Shown piece by piece: positions 1-9,539 of a stretch of DNA of 64,000 bases. Source of the stretch: Silene latifolia (taxonomy: Eukaryota > Streptophyta > Magnoliopsida > Caryophyllales > Caryophyllaceae); the NCBI RefSeq assembly GCF_048544455.1, contig NC_133538.1, positions 253,318,491 to 253,382,490 on the forward strand. Reading direction: 5' to 3'. The stretch's first letter is position 1, and every line of letters begins with the position of its first letter. A model generated the notes under the pieces. The model did no database searches and had not been told where the DNA came from. It saw only the letters and a program-made list of their open reading frames with translations. The position numbers were made by a program, and so were the translations under genes.

Positions 1-144
1 AGTAAGCGATAATTTCATTATTGTTTGTTTTAAAAGTATATTGCCTCGTTTAATTTGTGCTCCTTCTTTTAATGCTACACCCTCTCATATGTGGACGCAT
101 AATTTAACGAATTTTCACCGTCCTCGTCATTTCAAAACTGTTAA

Positions 145-363
145 TCTGAATCGGGACCCTTATATATTGTGATTTGCTCCGCGCTCCTTTATTATTTGGA
201 TAAATTTAGGAGCGCTCATAGGAAATTTGTTCGGCTTAAAAAGTTAAACATTTTTATTTCCTATTTCTGTATTCCACTTTGGTGCTACTTATGCTGTTGT
301 GTAGCACATGCGCAGCTGTTTGACAGGTTGCTGCGCGCTTTGAGCTGTTTTGATTGTGATTAA
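145..363 (+). CDS. C-terminal part of a gag-only Athila ORF (FDRLLRALS tail)
   Basis: The frame is open from 145 to the TAA at 361-363, with a stop at 142-144 just upstream, so it is either broken or only its tail is visible. It has a hydrophobic Cys-rich stretch (IFISYFCIPLWCYLCCC) followed by FDRLLRALS near the end. The minus-strand ORF of Athila-3 (33543-34583) ends in the same layout: hydrophobic segment, then FDRLLRALS, then a short acidic tail. I therefore read this as the end of a related gag-like protein. Its function is unknown; the hydrophobic stretch could be a membrane segment or a buried helix. Confidence 0.55.
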   Translation, partial: SESGPLYIVICSALLYYLDKFRSAHRKFVRLKKLNIFISYFCIPLWCYLCCCVAHAQLFDRLLRALSCFDCD

Positions 364-573
364 TTATAGAGGCTCGAAGAAAAAGAAGGTCGAGCTGGGA
401 CCTGACTGAAGCTAGCGCTACCCGGGAGGCAACCCGGCGATTTTATTCTGCATTTTATTTCATTTAAGTTGTAATAAATGGTTTTTATACCATAGACGGT
501 CTCAGTTGAGCTTGTTTTTGTTAGTTACGGGCTGTTTACATTGCGTTTTTGCAGGAAATACAATGAGAATCAC

Positions 574-734
574 TCGATCGAGTAGTTTTTCTACTCGATC
601 GAGCACTTTTGCTGACAATTCTTTTCGATCGAGCAGACCTTCCACTCGATCGACCACCTGCAGAAACAAAACCACTCGATCGACTGATATTCCCTTCGAT
701 CGAGCAGTTTTTAGATGCCCATTCACTCGATCGA
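574..734. repeat. Array of seven TCGATCGA palindromes
   Basis: Perfect TCGATCGA octamers start at 574, 595, 625, 646, 676, 696 and 727, so spacings alternate near 20 and 30 bp. They are usually flanked as CTCGATCGAG or CTCGATCGAC. The array sits just after GCAGGAAATACAATG, the position where Athila-2 starts its ATHILA ORF-1-like gene (11863). It could be read as the start of a decayed ORF (506-1063), but the repeats dominate the translation, so I do not call a gene. Confidence 0.9.
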
Positions 735-917
735 CCACTGTTGGACGGATATCGAGTGTATTTGACTTGTATCAGCTTCCTGAGACGGTTTTCCGGGCCT
801 TTAGCAACCTCCCATGTTCATGGTCGGTTTGGGGAGGTCCCTTTATTCGCGCATTTTGTGAGTCTTTCCGCATTTACTCTTTTCCTCCTTTAGTTTGCAT
901 TTCCTTTCCATGTTTTG

Positions 918-954
918 GTACAATGAGGGCATTGTACGGTTTGGTTTGGGGAGG
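918..954 (+). other. Internal hairpin followed by a polypurine-tract-like motif (Athila-1)
   Basis: GTACAATG, loop AGGG, CATTGTAC forms a perfect 8-bp stem at 918-937. It is followed at once by GGTTTGGTTTGGGGAGG (938-954), which is nearly the same as the true polypurine tract beside the LTR. Athila-2 has the same module at 13455-13491, with one compensated base pair (T-A to C-G). A further CGGTTTGGGGAGG lies at 825-837. A second initiation site for plus-strand DNA synthesis (central polypurine tract) is one possible role; this is inference. Confidence 0.75.
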
Positions 955-1639
955 TTATGCATCCATATCTGTGTCTGCATTTTGTTTTTACTGCATTTCA
1001 GTTATCACGTTTAATTTTATGTTTGCATTGTTGTTTATTTTCGTTAAATTTAAAATTCCATAAAATTTGAAAAATTGTTAAAAATTCAAAAATTTCACGT
1101 TTAATTTAACATATAGGTTGAGTCGGAACGGTAGATTTCAATGATGAAATTGCACTACAACTGTCTTTTTGCTTAAGCCTTGCATTAAACTGTTATCTTC
1201 TAGCTTTGTCTTATTGCATGTCTACGAGTTAATGTTAAAATTTAGCTGAACGAATAGACTTGACCTGAAATTTTGGCAACCTACTTATAATTTCTAAGGA
1301 ATTAGAGCCTTATAAACTGGTGTCATTTATGACCAGTTTCATTTAGGATTGTGAGTAGTTACTCCTTGCATAACATGTATCATCAATTTGCATGTATATG
1401 AAATTCAATTGCTTTTTGCCTGCATACATTCGGGTTAGTGGTTGGTGTCACATGCAGGGAGGTGCTTACATTTTCCCTTTTCTTTCATTTCTACCCATAA
1501 ACTCCACATTAGCCAAATTTGCCAGTTGACCTTTAGCTACATTCCAAATTTAGCCTGCCTTGTCAAGCTAGTTTAGTGTATGTTTTGCGATATATATTTC
1601 ATTGTATCAAATTTTGGCTTGTATCTGTTGACTTGGAGT

Positions 1640-1795
1640 TGGTAATTTATGAAGAAAAGGAGGATGATGGAAAAAAGGATTGAAAAGAAAAAAGAAAGAA
1701 GTTGAAAAAAAAAAAAAATCAGAAAAAAAATCAGAAAAGAAAAGAAGGAAACCGAAAAAAAAATAGAAAGAAAGAAAAAAAAAAATGTTGATTGT
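1640..1795 (+). other. A-rich purine tract in the Athila-1 3' non-coding region
   Basis: This stretch is almost entirely A and G on the plus strand, with runs of up to about 14 A. Athila-2 has comparable tracts at 13578-13600 and 14200-14420. Athila-3 and Athila-4 have A-rich tracts on their own sense strand at 32960-33090 and 54460-54530. The surrounding 1060-2385 holds no recognisable gene, but short blocks (for example GAGAGAAGAGTGACCCG near 2187) are shared with Athila-2 (near 14811). Confidence 0.6.
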
Positions 1796-2385
1796 TGAGT
1801 CGGTTTCTGCTCCTATGTTCTATCTTATATCATTTGAGGAGTATTTCTAGTTTGGTTTGGTGAGTTTTGTGCCAAATGAAGGGCATGTGCTTAAATTCAT
1901 AATTGAGTTGGAAATGGATATGTTTCATATGGTTTTGTTTAGGTACTAGCTTGATCACCTATACCTCCACATTCCCATAAATGTTTTGCCTTTTCTTACC
2001 CATTGCCTCACTTTACCATATTTTTGTAAGCCCTCTACTGTGGAGGACCTTGTTTGGTTGGAATGTATGTTTGGCAGTTAGAATTGTCTATCATATTGGT
2101 TGCATGCATGTTTATGTGGGTCGTAGTCTAGGTGAGCGACTATTTTTCTTTCTCTCTTACATATATATGTTCACCCTTTGCTTCATGAGAGAAGAGTGAC
2201 CCGTGAGAGTCCGATTTTAAACGTCTTGCAAGGTCGACGGTTTAGCTTTATTATAAACATCCTATAACTCGTTTGCATTTGACTGCTTAGCTATAAGTGT
2301 CTAGTTCGTTTGCATTAAATTGGCTTAAGTGGGCATTTGTAGCTAGCTCTGAGTTATCTTTTCCGTTCCATTAGTTGCATTTTAG

Positions 2386-2424
2386 TTTACTCGAGGACGA
2401 GTAAAGGTTTGGTTTGGGGAGATT
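2386..2424 (+). other. Hairpin plus polypurine tract of Athila-1
   Basis: TTTACTCG, loop AGGA, CGAGTAAA (2386-2405) is a perfect 8-bp stem that abuts GGTTTGGTTTGGGGAGATT (2406-2424), the primer for plus-strand DNA synthesis. The LTR begins directly after it with TGATACGTGC. The hairpin recurs in the same place in Athila-2, -3 and -4 with compensated changes. Confidence 0.85.
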
Positions 2425-3959
2425 TGATACGTGCATTTTATATAGTCTTTTTAGCCTAATTTATGCGCGTATCTTTATGCTTTTATCGTGGTTTTATGCT
2501 ACGAAATGCCCCGAATATGCTACTTTGGTTTGTTTTGTCTTATTTGCAGGAATTAACCGAAGAGGAGCTAAATCAAGCCTTTTACCGTCCTTTTAGCATG
2601 CATTTGGAGGAAGAGTGAATTTGGAGCGGGAATGTAGCTATCTTGAGATGCGCAAAGAAGAAAGATAGCTAGGCGAGCAAAGGAAGAACTTCAAACTGCT
2701 AGTGCCTACTTTGGAGAGCCATATCTCGGGTTATAAAACAGATATTCAGGTGACTCCAATTAGAGATGAAAGTTTGTCCTTTTAGCTTTCCAATGCCACC
2801 GGAATCACCCTGTTTGACAAAGTAACGAAGAAATGGCAGCCGTTTGAAGTTCAGTGCGCGAAGCAGGAATTACGCGCTGAGAAGTGCTCGATCGAGAACT
2901 ATTTCTATTCGATCGAGAGCCCATTTGCTCGATCGAGAGCCACTTCTTCTCGATCGAGTGGTTTTAGGATGAATAAGTACTCGATCGACTATTTTTCCTT
3001 TCGATCGACCAGTTCCTTTTATGCCTTTGCTCGATCGAGTGATTTAGTTACTCGATCGAGTGGATTTTCTTTGTGGTGGGCTTTTTAGTTATTTTCCGTC
3101 ATTAGGTTTAATTATACTCCTATTTTCTTATAAATAGGAGTTAGGATGTCATTTGTAATGATCCAGTTAGCACATTACTCTTCCTCTCTTCTCTTCTCTC
3201 TCATTCTCTCTTTTCCTTTCCCTTGCTTGGTTACTGTTCGAGTACACTGTTACATTCTCTCCTTGTTTTTCCGGATCATTTATTCAGTAATTCTTCTTTC
3301 CCATTATTCTCTTTACTTTTATTTAATGTTTACTTCTCCTTTATTTCTTGTTCTCTATTTAATTATGCATAGCTAAATCCCCTAGTATGTTAGGATTAGG
3401 GAAGCCGTGGTAGCGATGTTTTAATTGACTTATATAGATTAGTCTTGCGATAGGAATTGTATTAGGCAATTTAATTGTTATCCGGTCGAATGAATGCATG
3501 CAGGAGACCATAAATTTAGTTAACCCCGACCTAGATCGAAATATTGGAAGGGAAGGCTTGCTTAATTACAATAGGGTATTGCAGTGAGGGTGAAAGTTAA
3601 GCTGTTTACGCTCTAGGGCGGTTTAAGGACCGAAAGGTGACGACCATAGCTCTTCTTATCAATAGTCTAATCGCCTTAGTATTCCCGATAGTATAAGATC
3701 TGATAGTTGCCACGGTAGACCGACTCCTAGCATACTTCCTTTCTCTTATTTTTATTTTCCTTTATTCCCTTCTCTTGCCTCTAGTTTCAGTAGTTTAGTT
3801 AGTTCACGATCAATTCAACCCCCATTTCGTGACACCGATTGGACCGAATTAAACAGATAGATAGCAACTTAGCCTCCCTGTGGAGATCGACCCTACTTAC
3901 CGCTGACTTCTGTTGGTAGTAACTTAGGTATTTATTTTTGGTACGAAACGACAGTATCA
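2425..3959 (+). repeat. 3' LTR of Athila-1
   Basis: The LTR starts TGATACGTGC and ends ACAGTATCA, giving inverted TGATAC/GTATCA termini. It holds eight TCGATCGA octamers (2888-3059) and, 70 bp further on, a TATA box (TATAAATA at 3129-3136). The U5 end contains CCTGTGGAGATCGACCC, comparable to CTGTGGTTCGACCC in Athila-2. The LTR is 1,535 bp, against 1,281 and 1,252 bp for Athila-2, so this is a different family of the same lineage. Confidence 0.85.
2888..3136 (+). promoter_or_regulatory. LTR promoter: octamer array and TATA box (Athila-1)
   Basis: TCGATCGA starts at 2888, 2909, 2929, 2950, 2981, 3001, 3031 and 3052, spaced 20-31 bp, followed by TATAAATA at 3129. Short repeated, CpG-containing palindromes directly upstream of a TATA box suggest a U3 enhancer. 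No binding factor can be named. Confidence 0.6.
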
Positions 3960-4192
3960 ACACGTGAGATTTGGTGACGCGGAAAACCCAATGTGGGAAC
4001 AACCGCGGGAGGGATGGTACCCTTCCAAATATTGCATTATACTCGAATAGGAGGACGATTACAATTGATATGCAATGCTAATCTCGCTGGCATGAGGCAT
4101 CGTATTAGCAGGATCTTGGATGAATGTATACTAGTGTATGTGAATACGTGATGTCTTGATGAGGATGTGTGTATGTATGAAGGTATGAATGT
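3960..4192 (-). repeat. LTR-like fragment split by Athila-2 (left part)
   Basis: Removing Athila-2 and one AATGT copy joins this stretch to 16308-16640. On the minus strand the joined sequence has a TATA-like CCTATAAATACCCC (near 16330) and ends with GGGTTTTCCGCGTCACC (near 3974-3990), a U5-like motif common in Tork-type copia LTRs. No coding sequence is visible. I read it as a partial minus-strand copia LTR, but only tentatively. Confidence 0.35.
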
Positions 4193-5473
4193 TGATACGT
4201 GCATATTCTATACACTTTATTTGCAGCTTTGGCACGTATTTCCATGCGTATTTTTTAGCTTAAAGCTATTATTTCTCCCGAAATGGTTTACTTTGCGATT
4301 TCTATGATTTATTGTAGGAATGAGTGGAAGTGAGCTGAATCAAGCCTAAATCGTCCTCCGGAGGCAACTTCAGGGAAGCTTGGAAGAAGGGAGTTCGTAC
4401 TCACTCACTTTGGGATGCGTGCATTGGAGTGAAGTGGCTGATTTGAAGAGGAAAGGAGGTTACTGTAAAGCTCAGTTGGTCAATCGACCAAGCTCTTCAG
4501 TCGATCGACCGTGGAATTTCAGCAGGAGTTATTGCATTGTTTCTGGCTGGTCGATCGACCATGCTACTCAGTCGATCGACCAGGTTTCGCAGCTGTTATT
4601 GATTTTACGTGTTAGACTTTTAAAAAGCCCAATTGTAATTAACTTTTTGGCATCATTTATCAGAGAATAGATGAATAATTTAGGTTATGTTTTTCATTAT
4701 TAGAGAACGATAGTTTAGATCTAGTTTTGGGAGACGACGGATCGGAATTTCAACTACTTTGTTCATCAATTAATTAGTAAGCTTTAATGCAATTTCCTTC
4801 CTCTTTTATTTCTTGTCAATTCAATTCTTGTTGTTACTAGTTTTTATTCAAGAAATCCAGTTTTAATCTTTCGTCTTAAGTTCAATTTCAGTTATGTCGA
4901 TCTCATTCTTTGTCTTCAATTTTGAAATTATTATAGTTTTAATCATGCATAGCTAATTTTATTGATTGGGAACGAGGTGAGACATGGCATAAATTAGGGT
5001 TGTTTTGTTAGTATGAATTCTTCTGTATCGATCTTATTACCCTTGATAAACCCGTCTTGCTAGATTGAAAGATTAGTCGGCTAGGCTTTCATTGGGGTTG
5101 GAATTTCCTTTGAGCGAAAGCTTCGAGAAATTCTTGGGAATTAGAAGACCGTAAGGTTATTGAGCATTGATCAAAAGACTTGCTCATGTTCCTCGAGACC
5201 ATATTACAAGACCTCTGCTATCTTCTTGACCTGACCTTAGCCATGGTGAACCGAAGTTCGTGATCTTTCTTTTATCTTTTGCGAATCTTCTTATTTCGTC
5301 GATTAGTTTTTAGAATCAAACAATTTCAAAAGCCCACTTAATTGTTACTTTTATAGACTGAAAATAGCAAACAAAATTGATCTTGTCTCTCTGTGGTTCG
5401 ACCCTTACTATCACTAGCTATAGTCTTAGTTTGGATTTATAAATTTAAATTTTGATACAAAATGACGGTATCA
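4193..5473 (+). repeat. 5' LTR of Athila-2
   Basis: TGATACGTGC...GACGGTATCA, 1,281 bp. It contains three perfect TCGATCGA octamers (4501, 4551, 4572) and one mutated copy (TCAATCGA, 4480). The TATA-like TTTATAAG of the 3' copy reads TTTATCAG here (near 4655). A 29-bp segment near 4978-5010 is absent from the 3' LTR. Confidence 0.95.
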
Positions 5474-5478
5474 AATTT

Positions 5479-5496
5479 TGGCGCCGTTGTCGGGGA
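5479..5496 (+). other. Primer binding site (tRNA-Asp type)
   Basis: TGGCGCCGTTGTCGGGGA lies 5 bp after the 5' LTR. It is the typical Athila primer site, complementary to the 3' end of tRNA-Asp, where minus-strand DNA synthesis starts. Athila-3 has a near-identical site at 34669-34686. Confidence 0.9.
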
Positions 5497-5614
5497 GACG
5501 GTGTAATTCTGTTTGCTTTATTTTTAGTTTATTTTTCTTGTCTCAAGGAACTTTGGTTCCTTGAGGCCGTTGCTTACTCTTGCTTCTAGTTTTGCTTTTG
5601 CACAGTTAGAAGAC

Positions 5615-6720
5615 ATGTCTTTGAGAGGAAGACTTGAGTACTCTCAGTTTTGCGAACATGACTACGATATATGACAATCTTCAGCCAAAAGAGCAGCATA
5701 TTCCAAAGGGACATGTATTACCTACCTCTACTATTGGTCACTTCGAATTTCGTTCCTCTTTTATTGATTTAGTGCAGCGAAATCAGTTCGCTGGTCTACC
5801 GGACGAGGATCCTTTGAAGCACATGGAAATTTTCACAGATTACTGCTGCTCCATACCTGTACCGGCTGGGATGACCTAGGATGAAGTAAAGGGGATAATG
5901 TTCTTGTACTCCTTGAAGGATTCGGCGCGAGATTGGTACCGCTACCTTGATAGGGTAGCAGCTGGAGTCACAGATTGGACATCTCTAGCATTAGCTTTCT
6001 ACAAAAAATATTTCCCACTTGCAAGGACTGATGCCTTGAGAAGTAAAATTACAAATTTCCAGCAAGGACCTGATGAGGAATTTTGTGAAGCATAGGAACG
6101 TTTCAAGAGTTTGGTTAGGGCTGTCCCTCACCATGGTTTCCAGCAGTGGTACCTTTGCAACATATTCTATAATGCTTTATATGATGATTACAAGGTCATC
6201 CTCGATGCAGCTGCGAATGGTAGGTTCCAAAATAATACCGGTCAGAATAAAGGTTGGAACACTATTGAGGAGATGGCAGTCCATAGAGCCGACTTTGGAA
6301 GTTCGCGTGGAAAGTTGCGAAAGCAAAGTGATGAAATGAGTGCCGTTGTGACACTCATAACTTCTATCACTGCCCGTCTCGAGAAGCTCGAGACCTCTGA
6401 AGCTTCCAAGGAAAGAGTTGAAATTCCTGTCCATAATTCAGATGAGACCGCGGAATTGAGAGAAATGGTCCGAGCTCTTTGGGTTCAAGTCGCGAAAATA
6501 GAAGCAGCTGGAATTGAATCTACAAAGAATTTTGTGAAGCAGTTGGAGAATATAGAGGCTAAGCAAGTCGCCAATTCTTCAAGCAAATGTGAGGAGCCAA
6601 TTGAAACGATTAATGCCATTAATCTCAGAAGTGGCCTCTCTTATGAAGGTCCCGATAAGCCAAGAGGAGACTCGGGAAATGTTGAAGAGGCTAGTTTAAA
6701 TTCTGAAGCGAAAACGAACT
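5615..6720 (+). pseudogene. gag: Athila-2 gag (capsid), broken
   Basis: Gag would form the particle that packages element RNA. ATG at 5615 gives MSLRGRLEYSQFCEHDY; a single-base shift near 5668 moves into the frame that continues to 7580. Capsid-like features are FAGLPDEDPLKHMEIF (near 5790), FLYSLKDSARDWY (near 5900), a CEA*ERFK block and a VPHHG block (near 6120). TAG stops at 5877 and 6093 replace probable Trp codons in these motifs. A coiled-coil-like region follows (6360-6560), then AINLRSG (near 6620), which is typical of Athila polyproteins. I saw no CCHC zinc knuckle. Confidence 0.8.
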
Positions 6721-6739
6721 TTATTGCCAGTACCGGCAG

Positions 6740-6942
6740 TCGATCGACCACCAACAGCAGTCGATCGACCGGAATTTCTGAGGAAAAAGTTTCTGACCAG
6801 AAACTATTCATGCCCAGCACAAGTGATCGATCGACCACCAACAACAATCGATCGACCGAGGTTCTTGAAGAAACAGTTTCTGACCAGAAACTGTTCACGC
6901 CCAGCATGATTAGTCGATCGACCGAGCTCAATGGTCGATCGA
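6740..6942 (+). repeat. TCGATCGA array inside the gag-pol spacer
   Basis: Six perfect octamers start at 6740, 6761, 6827, 6848, 6914 and 6935, in three pairs 21 bp apart. They lie within the open frame and are read as repeated SRSTT, SRSTG and DRSTT peptides. A longer unit of about 87 bp (including VSDQKLF) is itself repeated. Because the same octamer recurs in non-coding parts of this element, the DNA motif rather than the peptide seems to be kept. Confidence 0.85.
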
Positions 6943-7280
6943 TTGGGACTCCAGTGAAGAACGCAAATCCGTCAACTAGTCTGCATGATTCTACACTTAT
7001 TGATGATTTGAAGGAGGTTTTAAACTTACGGAAGCCGAAGGTTACTGATCCTACGGCCAGTGTTGCAGTCCCGTATCTGGAGCGTTTAAAGAATACTAAG
7101 CTGGAGCGCAAGTTTGGTAAGTTTTTGGAAATGGTCAAGAATCTCGAGGTAACAATTCCTTTCACCGACCTAATTACCCAGGTACCCTCTTACGCTAAAT
7201 TTATGAAATATATTTTGAATCGTAAGAGAAATTTTCATGATGATGGTAATGTTGCTTTTGTGGAAGAATGCAATGCTCTT

Positions 7281-7700
7281 TCGCAAATTAATATACAACC
7301 TAAATTAAAGGACCCGGGTAGTTTTTCAATTCCCTGCACTATAGGTAACCACGAAATTGGAAAGGCCCTTTGCGATTTAGGGGCCAGTGTCAGTGTCATA
7401 CCATATTCTGTTTGCGAAAGGCTAAATATTGGTAGACTTAAGGTTACCGATATTACCCTTCAGATGGCAAATAGATCGACTCAGAGACCTCTAGGAGTCT
7501 TAGAGGATGTACCCGTTCGAGTGGGTAAGTTCTTTATTCCTGTCGATTTCGTTGTTTTGGACATTGCAGAGGACAGTTAGATACCTATTATTTTAGGTAG
7601 ACCATTTTTACATACAGCTGGAGCTGTATAAGATGTTAAACGCGGAATCATAACCTTAGAGGTAGGGGATGACACCATTGAGTTCAATCTTGCTCATAAG
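7281..7700 (+). pseudogene. Athila-2 aspartic protease domain, broken
   Basis: The protease would cleave the polyprotein. The active-site motif is CDLGASVSVIPYSV (near 7370), the usual Athila D-L-G-A-S form, followed by LGVLEDVPVRVGKFFIPVDF and the flap region IPIILGRPFLHTAG. The frame is broken by TAG at 7578-7580, where CAG (Gln) is expected, and TAA at 7629-7631. Confidence 0.85.
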
Positions 7701-7865
7701 ACGACTGAATCTGCTGATGATGACACATGTTATTCCATTGATATTGTTGACAGGGCTGTTAATTGTAATTGGAGGAAATCCTTAGCCAAGGATCCCTTAG
7801 CTGATCTAACCCGTTTAGATGAGTGTGCAGGTAATACAGCGGAGAATGCTGAGGAGCCAGATGCT

Positions 7866-9532
7866 TTGGTAGCCTCAATGGAGAGCTACGGGCTCACAGA
7901 AGAAGAAGATGAGATGCTCTTAAGCCTGGCCAACGAGAATTTGGTAAACACTTGCTATACCACTGAAGCTTATTCTGTCTATGCTGTAGAGGTAAAGGTA
8001 CCAGAGCGTAAGCCACTTCCTCCTAATCTTAAGTATCTTTTTCTAGATGATACGGAGCAGTACCCAGCTATTGGTAGTGCTAAGCTTAATGATGACCAAC
8101 TGTCTGCTCTGATGTGTGTGCTTAAGAAAAATAGGAAAGCTCTATGTTACTCTTTGGATGATATTAAGGGCATCAACCCTGATATTTGTATGCATAGGAT
8201 AGAGCTGGAGGAAGGCCACATGCCTTACAGATAGGGTCAACGCAAGTTGAACCCGAAGATGCAAGAAGTTGTTATGGCCGAGGTGATGAAACTACTCGAT
8301 GCAGGTATTATTTATACAGTTGGCAACTCCAAGTGGGTTAGCCCAGTTCAGGTAGTTCCGAAGAAAGGAGGGACTACCGTGGTTAAAAATGAGAAAAATG
8401 AATTAATACCAACACGAGTTGTGACAGGGTGGCGGATGTGAATTGATTATAGACAGTTGAATGCCGCCACCAAGAAAGACCACTTCCCCCTCCCTTTTGT
8501 TGACCAAATGACTGAAAGACTTGCTTCTAACAAATTTTTCTGTTTTCTAGACGGATATTCAGGGTTCTTTCAGATCCCTATTCATCCGGATGATCAGAGT
8601 AAGACCACTTTTACCTGTCCACAGGGTGTTTTTGCGTACCGCAGGATGCCATTCGGATTGTGTAATGCCCCAGCTACCTTTCAGAGGTTCATGATGGGGA
8701 ATTTTTCTGATTATATAGAGAATATTATGGAGGTATTTATGGATGATTTCTCAGTTTATGGTAATGACTTTGATCGTTGTTTAGCTAATCTCGATAAAGT
8801 CATGCAGCGTTGTATTGATGTTAATCTTGTTTTAAATTGGGAAAAATGTCAGTTCATGGTCAATGAGGGAGTTGTGTTAGGGCATCTGATTTCCGATAAG
8901 GGTATACATGTTGATAAGGCAAAAGTGCAGGTGATTGAGCAATTGCCTCCTCCCGTGAATGTTAAAGGAGTGAGGAGTTTCCTTGGTCACGCTGGTTTTT
9001 ATCGGCGTTTCATTAAGGAGATTTCAAAAATTGCTAAACCACTTAGACAATTACTCCTTAAGGATGCTGTCTTTGAGTTTACTGATGAGTGCCTTTTAGC
9101 TTTTAACAGGTTGAAGGAGGCTCTAGTTTCTGCACCAATCATTCAGCCGCCTGATTGGGACCTCCCATTTGAGATTATGTGTGATGCCAGCGATTATGCA
9201 ATTGGTGCAGTTTTGGGACAGCGGAAGAATAAAGCTTTGAATGCCATATACTATGCGAGCCGAACTCTGGATGAGGCTCAAGTCAATTATTATACCACTG
9301 ACAAAGAGTTTCTAGCTGTAGTTTTTGCCTTAGACAAATTTCGGCCTTATTTGTTAGGTTCTAAGGTTGTTGTTTATACTGACCATGCAGCGCTGAAGAC
9401 TCTCTTTCTTAAAAAGGATGCAAAGCCAAGGCTTTTGAGGTTGATACTCCTTTGCAGGAGTCTGATTTGGAGATCAAAGATAAGACAGGAGCAGAGAATG
9501 TGGCGGCTGACCATTTATCTCGTCTGCAGCTG
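7866..9532 (+). pseudogene. Athila-2 reverse transcriptase and RNase H, broken
   Basis: Copies element RNA into DNA. Reverse transcriptase blocks in order: LDAGIIYTVGNSKWVSPVQ (near 8300), LNAATKKDHFPLPFVDQM (near 8460), FLDGYSGFFQIPIHPDD, YRRMPFGLCNAPATFQ, and the catalytic FMDD (near 8736-8747). RNase H follows with MCDASDYAIGAVLGQ (near 9180) and YTDHAALKTLF (near 9380). Stops are TAG 8232 (CAG expected), TGA 8439 (inside the WR-C-IDY motif) and a frameshift near 9445. After it AENVAADHLSRL is read in another frame. Confidence 0.92.
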
Positions 9533-9539
9533 ACAGAAG

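Larger units (their letters stand above)
1..3959 (+). mobile_element. Athila-1: 3' part of a Ty3/gypsy Athila-lineage element
   Basis: The window opens inside a plus-strand LTR retrotransposon. Seen: the end of a reading frame (to 363), a non-coding 3' region, a polypurine tract ending at 2424 and a 1,535-bp LTR (2425-3959) with TGATAC/GTATCA ends. The polypurine tract is identical over 20 nt to that of Athila-2 at 15031-15050. Blocks after 363 match the post-pol region of Athila-2 (the CCCGGGAGGCAACCCGG block near 420 corresponds to 10905-10919), but the ATHILA ORF-1-like gene is missing. Inferred: a non-autonomous Athila relative. Its 5' end lies outside the window, so target-site duplications cannot be checked. 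Confidence 0.85.

Noticed and set aside
574-734. Regular short repeats with similar spacers resembling a CRISPR array
   Set aside because: The unit is only 8-10 bp and palindromic, spacers are 12-23 bp, and the setting is a plant LTR retrotransposon. The same motif occurs in LTRs and coding sequence.
506-1063. 185-aa plus-strand frame rich in Arg/Ser/Thr
   Set aside because: Its first third is the TCGATCGA array and the rest crosses the conserved hairpin and polypurine-like motif; no family resemblance. At most a decayed start of the lost post-pol gene.
5479-5496. tRNA gene-like sequences
   Set aside because: Matches at 5479, 28081, 34669 and 56274 are 12-18-nt primer sites next to LTRs. 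No cloverleaf or A/B box pair is present.
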